This document shows, piece after piece, positions 47,210 to 56,023 of a DNA stretch of 64,000 nt (positions are counted from its first letter, which is position 1; each line of letters opens with the position of its first letter). The DNA lies in contig NZ_NERU01000005.1 in NCBI RefSeq assembly GCF_003063265.1, forward strand, positions 62,001 through 126,000, read 5' to 3'. Both the position numbers and the translations under genes were made by a program. A model generated the notes under the pieces. The model did no database searches. It was not told where the DNA came from and worked only from the letters and a program-made list of their open reading frames with translations. The DNA is from Limnohabitans sp. WS1. Its GTDB lineage: Bacteria; Pseudomonadota; Gammaproteobacteria; Burkholderiales; Burkholderiaceae_C.

Positions 47210-50200
47210 ATGCTCAACGTCTCTTCCTGGTCGATCCGCAACCCGATCCCGGCCGTCATGCTGTTTGTGCTGCTGACGCTGGCCGGTTTCATCGCTTTTG
47301 GGTCCATGAAAGTGCAAAACTTTCCGGACCTGGACGTGCCCACAATCTCGGTCACCGCCAGCCTGCCCGGTGTCGCGCCTTCGCAGCTCGAAACCGATGT
47401 GGCCCGCAAGCTCGAAAACGCGCTGGCCCCGCTGCAGGGCCTCAAACACATCACCACCAAGGTGCAAGACGGTGTGGTATCGATCACCGCCGAGTTCCGC
47501 ATGGAAAAGCCCAGCCAGGAGGCGGTGGACGACGTGCGCTCGGCCATTCAGGGTGTGCGGGCCGATTTGCCCGGCGACCTGCGCGACCCGGTGGTGCAAA
47601 AGCTCAACCTGGCCGGCTCGCCCGTGCTGGCCTACACCGTGCGCTCGTCGCGCATGGACGACGAGGCCCTGTCGTGGCTGGTGGACAAAGACATCACCCG
47701 CAAGCTTTTGTCGCTGCGCGGTGTGGGTGCCGTCAACCGCGTGGGCGGCGTGACGCGTGAGGTGCGTGTGGCGCTCGATGTGAACCGCTTGCAATCGCTG
47801 GTCATCACGGCGGCCGAGGTGTCGCGCCAACTCAAGCAGGTGCAGCAAGAAGGCTCGGGCGGGCGCATGGATTTGGGCGCGGGCGAGCAGCCTGTGCGCA
47901 CCTTGGCCACCGTCAAAACGGCGCAAGAGGTGGGCCAGATCGAGCTGGCCACATCGCGTGGTGGCAGCGTTCGGTTGGACCAAGTGGCCACGGTGAGCGA
48001 CACCCTGGCCGATGCCCGCTCAGCAGCCAGCCTCAACGGTGTGCCTGTGGTGGGCTTTGAGGTGGTGCGCAGCAAAGGCGAGAGCGAGGTGGCCGTGGGC
48101 CGCTTGGTGCGCCAGGCGCTGGCCGAATACCGATTGCAAAACCCGGACATCGAGATCACCGAATCCTTCGACTTCGTGACCCCGGTGGAAGAGGAATACA
48201 ACGGCTCACTCGTGCTGTTGTACGAGGGTGCGATTTTGGCGGTGCTGGTGGTGTGGCTGTTTTTGAGAGACTGGCGGGCCACCTTTGTGTCGGCCGTGGC
48301 CTTGCCGCTGTCGGTCATCCCGGCCTTCATTGGCATGGCGTATTTGGGGTTTTCCATCAACGTCGTGACTTTGCTGGCGCTGTCTTTGGTGATCGGCGTG
48401 TTGGTGGACGACGCGATCGTCGAGGTGGAAAACATCGTGCGCCATTTGCGCATGGGCAAGTCGCCGTACCAGGCGGCCATGGAAGCGGCCGACGAAATCG
48501 GTCTGGCGGTGATCGCCACCACCTTCACCCTGATCGCGGTGTTTTTGCCCACCGCGTTCATGAGTGGCATTCCGGGCAAGTTCTTCAAGCAGTTTGGCTG
48601 GACGGCGTCACTCGCGGTGTTCGCCTCGCTGGTGGTGGCGCGGGTGCTCACGCCCATGATGGCGGCCTACATCCTGAAGCCCATCGTCACAGCCGCGCAC
48701 GAGCCGGGCTGGCTCAAGCGCTACATGGTCTGGGCCACTTGGTGCATGAAGCACCGCTTGGTCACCATGGTGCTGGCTACGCTGTTTTTCATCGGCTCCA
48801 TCATGCTGGTGCCTTTGCTTCCCAAGGGCTTCATTCCGCCAGATGACAACTCACAAACCCAGGTCTATGTGGAGCTGCCCCCCGGCTCGACCTTGGCGCA
48901 AACCCAGGCCAGTGCCGAGCACGCCCGCACGCTGCTGATGACGGTGAACGACGTGAAAAGCGTATACACCACCATCGGTGGCGGCAGCGCGGGCTCTGAC
49001 CCGTTTGCAGGCGGTGGCGCGGCCGAGGTGCGCAAGGCCACGCTCACCATTCAGCTGAGCGAACGCGGCACACGCCCGCGCAAGCAGGTGATTGAAAACG
49101 ACATCCGTACCGCGCTGCAGCAACTGCCCGGCGTGCGCAGCAAGGTGGGCTTGGGCGGCTCGGGCGAGAAATACGTGCTGGTGCTCACAGGCGAAGACCC
49201 GCAGGCCCTGCAAACCGCCGCCATGGCGGTGGAGCGCGACCTGCGCACCATTTCAGGCCTGGGCTCCATCGCGTCCACCGCCAGCTTGGTGCGCCCCGAG
49301 ATCGCAGTGCGCCCCGACTTTGCCAAAGCAGCCGATTTGGGCGTGACCAGCGCGGCCATCAGCGACACCTTGCGCGTGGCCACGCTGGGCGACTACGACC
49401 AGGCATTGCCCAAGCTCAATTTATCGGAACGCCAAGTGCCCATCGTCGTCAAGCTGGGCGACGAGTCCCGGCACGACCTGAGCACACTCGAGCGCCTGAT
49501 GGTGCCCGGCAGCCGTGGCCCCGTCATGTTGGGCCAGGTCGCCAGCATCGAGGTCGCGGGCGGCCCGGCGGTGATTGACCGCTACGACCGCCAGCGCAAC
49601 ATCAACTTCGAGATCGAGCTGTCGGGCATGCCCTTGGGCGACGTGACAGCGGCGGTTCAAAAGCTGCCTGCCCTGCAAAGCCTGCCACCCGGCGTGAAGA
49701 TCGTGGAGGTGGGCGACGCCGAAGTCATGGGCGAACTCTTTGCCAGCTTTGGCCTGGCCATGCTGATCGGTGTGCTGTGCATCTACATCGTGCTGGTGCT
49801 GCTGTTCAAAGGCTTCTTGCACCCCATCACCATTTTGGCGGCGCTGCCGTTGTCGCTGGGCGGCGCGTTTGTGGGCTTGCTGATCGCACAAAAGAGCTTC
49901 TCCATGCCCTCGCTCATTGGCCTGATCATGCTCATGGGCATCGCGACCAAGAACTCCATCTTGTTGGTGGAATACGCCATTGAAGCGCGGCGCGGCAAAC
50001 CCGCCGAGGGCGATCACCCCGCCGTGCCGCCCATGAGCCGCTGGGACGCGATTTTGGACGCCTGCCACAAGCGGGCACGCCCCATCGTCATGACGACGAT
50101 TGCCATGGGCGCGGGCATGCTGCCGATTGCGGTGGGCTGGGGCGCGGCGGACGCGAGCTTCCGCTCACCCATGGCGATTGCCGTGATCGGCGGCTTGCTC

Positions 50201-50308
50201 ACCAGCACGGTGCTCAGCTTGCTGGTGGTGCCCGTGGTGTTCACGTATCTGGATGACTTGGGGCAGTGGTCAGGACGGATGTTCAAGAAGGTGACGCGGG
50301 GGGCATGA
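47210..50308 (+). CDS. RND family efflux transporter permease (HAE-1 type)
   Basis: 1032 residues. MLNVSSWSIRNPIPAVMLFVLLTLAGF opens the first of twelve membrane segments (written here as its two parts, SWSIRNPIPAVML and VLLTLAGF). The proton-relay Asp pair is in VLVDDAIVEVENI and the conserved Lys in MGIATKNSILLVEYA. The large periplasmic loops are present in both halves, and the length is normal. HAE-1 pumps export drugs, dyes, solvents or lipids by proton exchange. The substrate is not indicated. Cotranscribed with the adaptor. Confidence 0.95.
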   Translation: MLNVSSWSIRNPIPAVMLFVLLTLAGFIAFGSMKVQNFPDLDVPTISVTASLPGVAPSQLETDVARKLENALAPLQGLKHITTKVQDGVVSITAEFRMEKPSQEAVDDVRSAIQGVRADLPGDLRDPVVQKLNLAGSPVLAYTVRSSRMDDEALSWLVDKDITRKLLSLRGVGAVNRVGGVTREVRVALDVNRLQSLVITAAEVSRQLKQVQQEGSGGRMDLGAGEQPVRTLATVKTAQEVGQIELATSRGGSVRLDQVATVSDTLADARSAASLNGVPVVGFEVVRSKGESEVAVGRLVRQALAEYRLQNPDIEITESFDFVTPVEEEYNGSLVLLYEGAILAVLVVWLFLRDWRATFVSAVALPLSVIPAFIGMAYLGFSINVVTLLALSLVIGVLVDDAIVEVENIVRHLRMGKSPYQAAMEAADEIGLAVIATTFTLIAVFLPTAFMSGIPGKFFKQFGWTASLAVFASLVVARVLTPMMAAYILKPIVTAAHEPGWLKRYMVWATWCMKHRLVTMVLATLFFIGSIMLVPLLPKGFIPPDDNSQTQVYVELPPGSTLAQTQASAEHARTLLMTVNDVKSVYTTIGGGSAGSDPFAGGGAAEVRKATLTIQLSERGTRPRKQVIENDIRTALQQLPGVRSKVGLGGSGEKYVLVLTGEDPQALQTAAMAVERDLRTISGLGSIASTASLVRPEIAVRPDFAKAADLGVTSAAISDTLRVATLGDYDQALPKLNLSERQVPIVVKLGDESRHDLSTLERLMVPGSRGPVMLGQVASIEVAGGPAVIDRYDRQRNINFEIELSGMPLGDVTAAVQKLPALQSLPPGVKIVEVGDAEVMGELFASFGLAMLIGVLCIYIVLVLLFKGFLHPITILAALPLSLGGAFVGLLIAQKSFSMPSLIGLIMLMGIATKNSILLVEYAIEARRGKPAEGDHPAVPPMSRWDAILDACHKRARPIVMTTIAMGAGMLPIAVGWGAADASFRSPMAIAVIGGLLTSTVLSLLVVPVVFTYLDDLGQWSGRMFKKVTRGA

Positions 50309-50337
50309 GCGCCGCCTGAGCCGCTTTGACGAACACC

Positions 50338-51936
50338 ATGGCACCCCAACTGCTTCGCCTGTTGTTGGCCGGCTTGGCCCTGAGCACCTTGATCTTGGCG
50401 CTGGTGCTGGCTTACGAGGGCAAACGGATTGTTCAGATGATGGTGCTGGCTTTGCCTGCTGTGCTGTGCCTGTGTTGGCCCAGCCGGCGCAGGGGGTGGC
50501 GAGTGCTGCAGATGGTTTTAGCCGGCATTTTGGGGTTTGCCTTCATCCTGGATGCCGCTGTGCGCGGCTTTTTGCTCGACGTTTATGGGGCCAGCCCGGC
50601 CAGTGCCATGGTCATCGCGGCGGTGGCCAACACCACCGCCCAAGAAGCCACGGAGTTCATGGCGATGCACGCCGGCCGTGTGTGGCTTTGGGCATTTTTT
50701 GTGCTCATGTCGCTGGCCATCTTCATGGCCACGCTTGTGGGGTGGTGGCGCATGCCTTCACCAACTTGGAAGCTCGCAGGCTGGCGCTTGGGGGGCCTCT
50801 TGTTGCTGCTGACTTGGGTGGTCCTGTCTTTGGCCATCAAACCTTGGCGGCAACACCATCCGATGCTTTTTTGGACGGACTGGGTGGCTGACGTGTCTTC
50901 TTTGCGTGAGCAATGGGCCAACCTGGGCGAGCAGCGCCAACGTTTGATAGCAAATGCGCAGAAGCAAAAACCGCTCACCACGGCAGATGCCCCCGATACC
51001 GTGGTGTTGGTTATCAGCGAAAGCATTAACCGGGGGCACTTGTCTTTGTATGGCTATCCGCGTCAAACCACACCCCAGCTCATGCTGCGTCAACAAACGC
51101 AAGCCAATCGCTTGGGTGTTTTCAGGCATGCGTGGTCTACCGATGCCAGCACGATTGCGGCCCTGCGCAATTTCTTTTACTTGGGTCAACCCGAGCGTGC
51201 ACAACAGCACTTGCTGGCGCTGGCTGCAACAGCAGGCTATCAGACTTGGTGGATCAGCAACCATGACGATCTTGCCATTGACCAAGAACATGCGCAGTTG
51301 GCGGATTCGGTTCACATGCTGAATAAAACGCCTGGACGCTCTGGCTTGTCACTCGATGAAAGTACTTTGCCCGTGCTGGACGCAGCCTTGCAAGACTCAG
51401 CACCACGCAAATTGATTGTTTTGCATTTGCTGGGCTCGCATCCGCATTACCAGTTAAGGCACCCCCAAGAGCGGGTCCCTTTTCACAACGCCAAGGATGG
51501 CATTTACCAAGGCATGAAAGATCAGGGCCGTTCAACGCGGGTCAGAAGTTTGCGCAACGACTACGACTCGGCCATTCATTACCACGACAGTGTGGTGGCA
51601 GCCACCTTGGATTTGACACGCAAGTATGGGAAGAAGGCTGCATGGGTTTATTTTTCGGACCATGGGCAAGAGGTGGGCCACGCGGGCGAACATGTGGGTC
51701 ACAGCGCCTTGACGGCCGATGGATACCGTGTTCCTTTGCTGTTGTGGGCTGATGCCATGGCCTCTTTGCCCAGCCCAACTTTTTTGCAACCGGTTCGCAC
51801 CGATTGGCTGGGTTACAGCGTGGTGCGCTTGCTCGGCATCGATTGGTTGGGGCATGTCCCGCAGCAGGATGTGCTCGACCCGATGTACCAGTGGAAACCA
51901 CCGCCTTTGGACATGGTGGCCGACTTTCGATCTTGA
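50338..51936 (+). CDS. Phosphoethanolamine transferase-like (sulfatase superfamily) membrane protein
   Basis: 532 residues from the ATG at 50338; a TTG four codons earlier is possible. About five N-terminal membrane segments precede a periplasmic catalytic domain. VVLVISESINRGHLSLYGYPR is the EptA/CptA-type metal site (ISESINRGHLSLYGYP), STDASTIAALRNFF holds the likely nucleophile Thr, and SDHGQEVGHAGEHVGHS gives the remaining metal ligands. Such enzymes add phosphoethanolamine to lipid A or core sugars, changing cationic-peptide resistance. The acceptor here is unknown. It lies 29 bp after the RND gene, so it may share the transcript. Confidence 0.85.
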   Translation: MAPQLLRLLLAGLALSTLILALVLAYEGKRIVQMMVLALPAVLCLCWPSRRRGWRVLQMVLAGILGFAFILDAAVRGFLLDVYGASPASAMVIAAVANTTAQEATEFMAMHAGRVWLWAFFVLMSLAIFMATLVGWWRMPSPTWKLAGWRLGGLLLLLTWVVLSLAIKPWRQHHPMLFWTDWVADVSSLREQWANLGEQRQRLIANAQKQKPLTTADAPDTVVLVISESINRGHLSLYGYPRQTTPQLMLRQQTQANRLGVFRHAWSTDASTIAALRNFFYLGQPERAQQHLLALAATAGYQTWWISNHDDLAIDQEHAQLADSVHMLNKTPGRSGLSLDESTLPVLDAALQDSAPRKLIVLHLLGSHPHYQLRHPQERVPFHNAKDGIYQGMKDQGRSTRVRSLRNDYDSAIHYHDSVVAATLDLTRKYGKKAAWVYFSDHGQEVGHAGEHVGHSALTADGYRVPLLLWADAMASLPSPTFLQPVRTDWLGYSVVRLLGIDWLGHVPQQDVLDPMYQWKPPPLDMVADFRS

Positions 51937-51965
51937 GGATTTCGGGTTTTCATTCGCTTGGCTCA

Positions 51966-52145
51966 TTGATCCTGCCCGGTGAAGTTTGCATGAACGCTTT
52001 TTTTGTGGGAGCGACGCCCTCGTCGCGATAAAGCCCCGCAGACCACCAAGAATCGCCCCGAGGGCGGGGCTCCCACAATGCCCCCATCGCTGATGACTGT
52101 ACCCAAGGCAAGCCTTGCACTTCAAACTTCACAGGGCCGGATCAA
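51966..52145 (+). mobile_element. 180-bp MITE-like element with paired REP palindromes
   Basis: Inverted ends at 51966-51988 and 52123-52145 match at 21 of 23 positions (TTGATCC[G/T]GCCC then GTGAAGTTTG). Inside are one REP-like palindrome at 52005-52029 and its inverted partner at 52052-52077, the same unit that is repeated ten times at 6843-7706. It has no coding capacity, so it would need a transposase in trans. No target-site duplication is obvious. It fills most of the 304-bp gap before the SDR gene. Confidence 0.75.
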
Positions 52146-52240
52146 TACATGGGCGAAGGCACAGGCACAACCATTTCGTGACCGTGTTGCAAAATCTCCA
52201 TCGGACATTCGATAAACAACACAAGACAAAGGACCTGCAA

Positions 52241-52942
52241 ATGAGCAACAAAGTGGCGATGGTGGTAGGCGGCGGCAGTGGCATGGGTGCGGCTGCGGCG
52301 CGTAAGCTGGCCCAGGATGGCTTTCAGGTGGCAGTGTTGTCTTCGTCTGGCAAGGGCGAGGCACTGGGGCGTGAGTTGGGGGGCATTGGTTTGACAGGCT
52401 CCAACCAATCGAGCGAAGACCTGCAAAAGCTGGTTGACCAAACCATGGTGCGCTGGGGCCGCATCGACGTGCTGGTCAACAGCGCAGGCCACGGCCCCAA
52501 AGGCCCGTTGCTGGAGTTGACCGATGCGCAGTGGCACTTGGGGCTCGACATGTATTTCTTGAACGTGGTGCGGGCCGTGCGTCTGGTGGCACCCATCATG
52601 GTCCAGCAAAAATCGGGGTCCATCGTCAACATCTCCACCGCTTGGGTGGTCGAGCCCAGCGCGATGTTCCCGACATCGGCTGTGGCACGCGCGGGCTTGG
52701 CCGCTTTCACCAAGCTCTTTGCCGACGAGAACGCGGTGCATCAGGTGCGCATGAACAATGTTTTGCCCGGCTGGATCGACAGCCTGCCCGCCCAAGAGCA
52801 GCGCCGCCAAAGTGTGCCCATGCAACGCTACGGCACCAGCGAAGAAGTGGCCGCGACCATCGCCTTTTTGGCCTCGGATGCAGCGGCTTACATCACGGGC
52901 CAGAGCTTGCGCATTGATGGGGGGTTGATGCGTTCGGTGTGA
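52241..52942 (+). CDS. SDR family protein lacking the canonical YxxxK
   Basis: 233 residues from the ATG at 52241 with AAAGGA upstream; the frame opens earlier only by reading through the mobile element. The Rossmann loop GGGSGMGAA and NSAGHGPKG are standard for short-chain dehydrogenases. At the active site, where Y-x-x-x-K is expected, the protein reads PTSAVARAGLAAF, so both Tyr and Lys are missing. The C-terminal YITGQSLRIDGGL is normal. It may bind NAD(P) without standard SDR catalysis. I recall a subfamily with PTSGVFRAGLAAF at this place, so this may be a family trait and not decay. Confidence 0.85.
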   Translation: MSNKVAMVVGGGSGMGAAAARKLAQDGFQVAVLSSSGKGEALGRELGGIGLTGSNQSSEDLQKLVDQTMVRWGRIDVLVNSAGHGPKGPLLELTDAQWHLGLDMYFLNVVRAVRLVAPIMVQQKSGSIVNISTAWVVEPSAMFPTSAVARAGLAAFTKLFADENAVHQVRMNNVLPGWIDSLPAQEQRRQSVPMQRYGTSEEVAATIAFLASDAAAYITGQSLRIDGGLMRSV

Positions 52943-52973
52943 ATGCCTGCGATCAGGCGCATCGCTTGCAGCT

Positions 52974-53831
52974 TCAAGGGTTGCAGAAATCACACCGCGC
53001 AGGATCAGCCCAAGGCTGGGTGGGGACTGCGCGATGTTCTTCGTGGCCGCATTTTTTGCAGCCCCATATTTCGGCTTTGGGCAAACGGGTCAAGCTGCCA
53101 CACGCACGGCAGGGCAGACCCGGAATCTGCTGGCTCAGCCAGTAGCCCGGCGAGTCACAGCTTGGGCATACCGACAGCAATTTTTGAATGAGCTCTTCGG
53201 TGGCTTTGAGGATTATTTTTTGGCGAGTCGGGTTGCAAAAAGCCCGCAGATCGTTTTCGACAAACACCGCCCCATTGGCGGACTTGGCTTGGGCTAGATG
53301 GAAGGCTTTCAGCAGAGTCTGGTGATCTCGGATGCCTTTGTCCATGTCAGGGTGCTCGGGGTGTTCGGGCCGCAGCACAAGATGGTGTTCAGGAAACCCG
53401 GCCTCGTTGGCAAAGCGCTCGAGCTCTTGAGGGGTTTTGACCATGCTGTGCAAGCTTTGGGCAGGGCCGTGTGCAAAGCCCGTCACTTCAATTTCGTACA
53501 AGCGATCGACCCACAACACAACTTCTGTGTTCCAAGGCATGAAAGCGCCAAAAGGGTCGGGGCCAAACGAACCTTCACTGGCCATGCCGACAGATGCACC
53601 CGTCAGCGCCATGCCGATGCTGGCTTTTTTGCGGGCTGCGTCGAGTTGGGAACCCGCTCGGGTCAGTTCACGCGTGAACGTGCCCAATTGGTCGGTGTCG
53701 TAGCCATCGGTGTGCACCAATTGGCAGCCCAGCGCGGCTTCGAGTGGTTCGCGCACGAGATCCTGCTTGCCATGTTGCGTCAAAAACGCGACGGGGCGAC
53801 CATCATAAAAACGACCTTTTGCCATGCTCAT
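52974..53831 (-). CDS. DUF6671 family protein with C-terminal zinc-ribbon-like Cys pairs
   Basis: 285 residues. The N-terminal two thirds match what I know as DUF6671 (FLTQHGKQDLVREPLEAALG, ASEGSFGPDPF, NTEVVLWVD). The C-terminal 80 residues carry Cys pairs typical of a zinc ribbon (CPSCDSPGYW, CRACG, CKKCG, CDFC). No catalytic role is known. The start overlaps the stop of the SbtA-like permease gene by 4 nt, so the two are translationally coupled. It is convergent with the SDR gene, 31 bp between stops. Confidence 0.8.
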   Translation of the reverse strand: MSMAKGRFYDGRPVAFLTQHGKQDLVREPLEAALGCQLVHTDGYDTDQLGTFTRELTRAGSQLDAARKKASIGMALTGASVGMASEGSFGPDPFGAFMPWNTEVVLWVDRLYEIEVTGFAHGPAQSLHSMVKTPQELERFANEAGFPEHHLVLRPEHPEHPDMDKGIRDHQTLLKAFHLAQAKSANGAVFVENDLRAFCNPTRQKIILKATEELIQKLLSVCPSCDSPGYWLSQQIPGLPCRACGSLTRLPKAEIWGCKKCGHEEHRAVPTQPWADPARCDFCNP

Positions 53832-54835
53832 GTCAGAACGGCCTGCGCTACCGCCAAATAAACCGGAATGCCCAGCACAATGTTGAGCGGAAAGGTCAGC
53901 CCCAGGCTCAGCCCAAAATACAGCGCGGGTTTGGCCTCGGGCAAGGCGGTGCGCAGCACGGCGGGCACGGCGATGTAGGACGCGCTGGCCGCCAGCACCA
54001 TGAGCAAGGCCCCGTTACCGGCTCCCAGATTCAGGCCCCACGCCAGACCCAAGGCCAGGCCCGCGTGCACCAGGGGGCCAACCACCGCATAAGCGATCAG
54101 CACGGGCGACTGGCCCTTGACTTGTGGCAAGTTACGCGCCGCCATCAAGCCCATATCGAGAAGAAAGAAGGCCAGCATGCCTTTGAAAAGGTCTACCGAA
54201 AACGGTGCCATCGCCTCTTTGCCTGCTTCGCCCGTGACCAAGCCAATCACCATCGCCCCCAAGAGCAACAACTGCGCGCCATCGGTGAAGGACTCATGCA
54301 AGATTTTGCCCACCGAGCTGCCAGCCGGAGCAGCAGGACCCCCCAAAGCGGCCACGCCGCCCGCTTGCAGCACAACGCCCGAGGCCTGCTTTTGCCGCAA
54401 TGAATTGGCCAATACCACCGCCAAGATGATGGCGGGCGACTCCATCAGGGCCATGGCCGCAGCCATGTGCCCGCCGTAGGGCACGCCCTGGTTTTCCAGC
54501 GTCTGCACCGCCGTGACAAAGGTCACCGCGCTCACCGAGCCGTACGTGGCGGCCACGGCCGCTGCGTCAAAACCCGAGACAAAGCGCCGCAGCACGGCGT
54601 AACCGATGAGCGGGACGACGATGGCCAGCAACACCGCAGCGGCCAAGCTGATGCCCACGTCGGCCGTCAGGCCCGATTGCGACAGCGCAAAGCCACCCTT
54701 CAGGCCCAGGGCCATCAAGAGGTAGAGCGACAAAAAGCGGGAGATGGCGGGCGGGATTTCGAGGTTGGATTTGACGGTGCCGGCCAGCACGCCGAAGATG
54801 AAAAAGAGGATGGCCGGGTCGATCAGATTTTGCAT
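53828..54835 (-). CDS. SbtA-type sodium-dependent bicarbonate transporter family permease
   Basis: 335 residues from the ATG at 54835. About ten membrane segments. PAILFFIFGVLAGT at the start and LKGGFALSQ, ATYGSVSAVTFVTA and LMESPAIILAVVLA fit the SbtA (DUF897) family, known for Na+/bicarbonate symport in cyanobacteria. Proteobacterial members are often next to a LysR regulator, as here (divergent, 84 bp apart). No carbon-fixation genes are in the window, so bicarbonate may serve anaplerosis, or the substrate may differ. Confidence 0.87.
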   Translation of the reverse strand: MQNLIDPAILFFIFGVLAGTVKSNLEIPPAISRFLSLYLLMALGLKGGFALSQSGLTADVGISLAAAVLLAIVVPLIGYAVLRRFVSGFDAAAVAATYGSVSAVTFVTAVQTLENQGVPYGGHMAAAMALMESPAIILAVVLANSLRQKQASGVVLQAGGVAALGGPAAPAGSSVGKILHESFTDGAQLLLLGAMVIGLVTGEAGKEAMAPFSVDLFKGMLAFFLLDMGLMAARNLPQVKGQSPVLIAYAVVGPLVHAGLALGLAWGLNLGAGNGALLMVLAASASYIAVPAVLRTALPEAKPALYFGLSLGLTFPLNIVLGIPVYLAVAQAVLT

Positions 54836-54905
54836 GGGTGTAGTCCTTGCGCCGATCATAGGAACGGACGGGACACTTGTAAAATCGATTCTTCAACCCT
54901 TGAAT

Positions 54906-54921
54906 ATAGATAAAAATCTAT
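54906..54921. promoter_or_regulatory. Palindrome over the lysR start codon (candidate LysR-type operator)
   Basis: ATAGATAAAAATCTAT: perfect 6-bp arms around AAAA, ending within the ATG of the LysR gene. LysR-type proteins usually bind an AT-rich inverted repeat between divergent genes and repress themselves. Its place over the start codon would suit autorepression. Confidence 0.45.
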
Positions 54922-55816
54922 GAACGTCAGCTTCCGTCAATTGCGATTGTTTCTGGCCTTGGCCGAAACCGGCAGCGTGAGCGCTGCAGCCAAGGTGATG
55001 CACGTCACCCAGCCCACGGCCTCGATGCAACTCAAGGACATCAGCGAATCCGTGGGCTTACCGCTGTACGAGTTGGTGGGCAAAAAACTCTACCTGACCG
55101 AGGTGGGCCAAGAGCTGGCGCAGACCGCCCGCGCCGTGGCGCACACCTGGGACGCGTTTGAGCAAAACGTGGACGCCGCCAAGGGCTTGTCGCGCGGCAA
55201 GCTGCGGGTGGCGGTGGTGAGCACGGCCAAGTACTTCATGCCACACCTGATCGGCAGTTTTTGCAAGCGGCACCCGGCCATTGACGTGTCGCTCGAAATC
55301 CTGAACCGCGACGGTGTGGTGCAGCGCCTGCAGGGCAACCTTGATGACCTGTACATCATGTCCATGCCGCCCAAAGACATGGACTTGGGCGACGAGGCCT
55401 TCATGCCTAACCCGATCGTGGTGATCGCGCCGACATCCGACCCGCTGGCCAAACGCAGCGCCGTGCCTTTGCACGAGTTGGCTGAGCGCCGCTTCATCTT
55501 GCGCGAAAAAGGCTCGGGCACACGCATGGCCGCTGACCAGTTTTTCCGGTCCATGAAGTTCCGCCCCGATGTGCGGCTGGAGCTGGGCAGCAACGAGGCG
55601 ATCAAGGAGTCGGTGGCCGGGGGCCTGGGAGTGGGCGTGGTCTCGCGCCACGCCCTGCATGGCCACCAAAAAGAAAACGGCGTGAGCGTGATCGATGTGC
55701 AGGGCTTTCCCCTGCCCTCGGCCTGGCACATCGTCTACCCTGCCGGCAAAAAACTCTCACCGCTGGCGCTGGCCTTCAAGCAGCATGTGCTCAAGCAGAT
55801 CAGTCGGCGCAAATGA
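54920..55816 (+). CDS. LysR-type transcriptional regulator (CbbR/CmpR-like)
   Basis: 298 residues. N-terminal winged helix: FRQLRLFLALAETGSVSAAAK then VTQPTASMQLKDISESVG (each under the usual family pattern). The C-terminal periplasmic-binding-like effector domain begins about residue 90 and includes GGLGVGVVSRHAL. The N-terminal sequence and divergent placement from an SbtA-like permease recall the CbbR/CmpR group that controls carbon-fixation and bicarbonate genes. It likely controls the divergent permease-DUF6671 pair. Confidence 0.93.
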   Translation: MNVSFRQLRLFLALAETGSVSAAAKVMHVTQPTASMQLKDISESVGLPLYELVGKKLYLTEVGQELAQTARAVAHTWDAFEQNVDAAKGLSRGKLRVAVVSTAKYFMPHLIGSFCKRHPAIDVSLEILNRDGVVQRLQGNLDDLYIMSMPPKDMDLGDEAFMPNPIVVIAPTSDPLAKRSAVPLHELAERRFILREKGSGTRMAADQFFRSMKFRPDVRLELGSNEAIKESVAGGLGVGVVSRHALHGHQKENGVSVIDVQGFPLPSAWHIVYPAGKKLSPLALAFKQHVLKQISRRK

Positions 55817-55846
55817 GTTGGCCCCCGCACCTGCGGCCACGGCTGA

Positions 55847-55988
55847 TGGATTTGGCCCTGTGAAGTTTGTTGCGAACGGTTTGTCTTGCGCACGGCGATC
55901 AGCGATGCGATCAGTGTGGGAGCCCCGCCCTCGGGGCGATGGGGTGGTGTTCTGCGAGGCTTGATCGCGGCGAGGGCACCGCTCTCAC
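55847..55988 (-). repeat. Partial copy of the paired-REP element, inverted
   Basis: One end at 55847-55869 matches the 23-bp end consensus at 20 positions. It is followed by the two REP-like palindromes at about 55915-55941 and 55963-55988 in the opposite order to the copy at 51966. The second inverted end is not recognisable, so this copy is decayed or truncated. It occupies most of the gap between the LysR gene and the next gene. Confidence 0.7.
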
Positions 55989-56023
55989 AAAAAATACGTG
56001 GGGTGTTGGTCTATGCCCATCGA

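Noticed and set aside
51956..52155. Target-site duplication flanking the MITE-like element.
   Set aside because: The bases just outside the two ends do not match, so the mode of insertion stays unknown.
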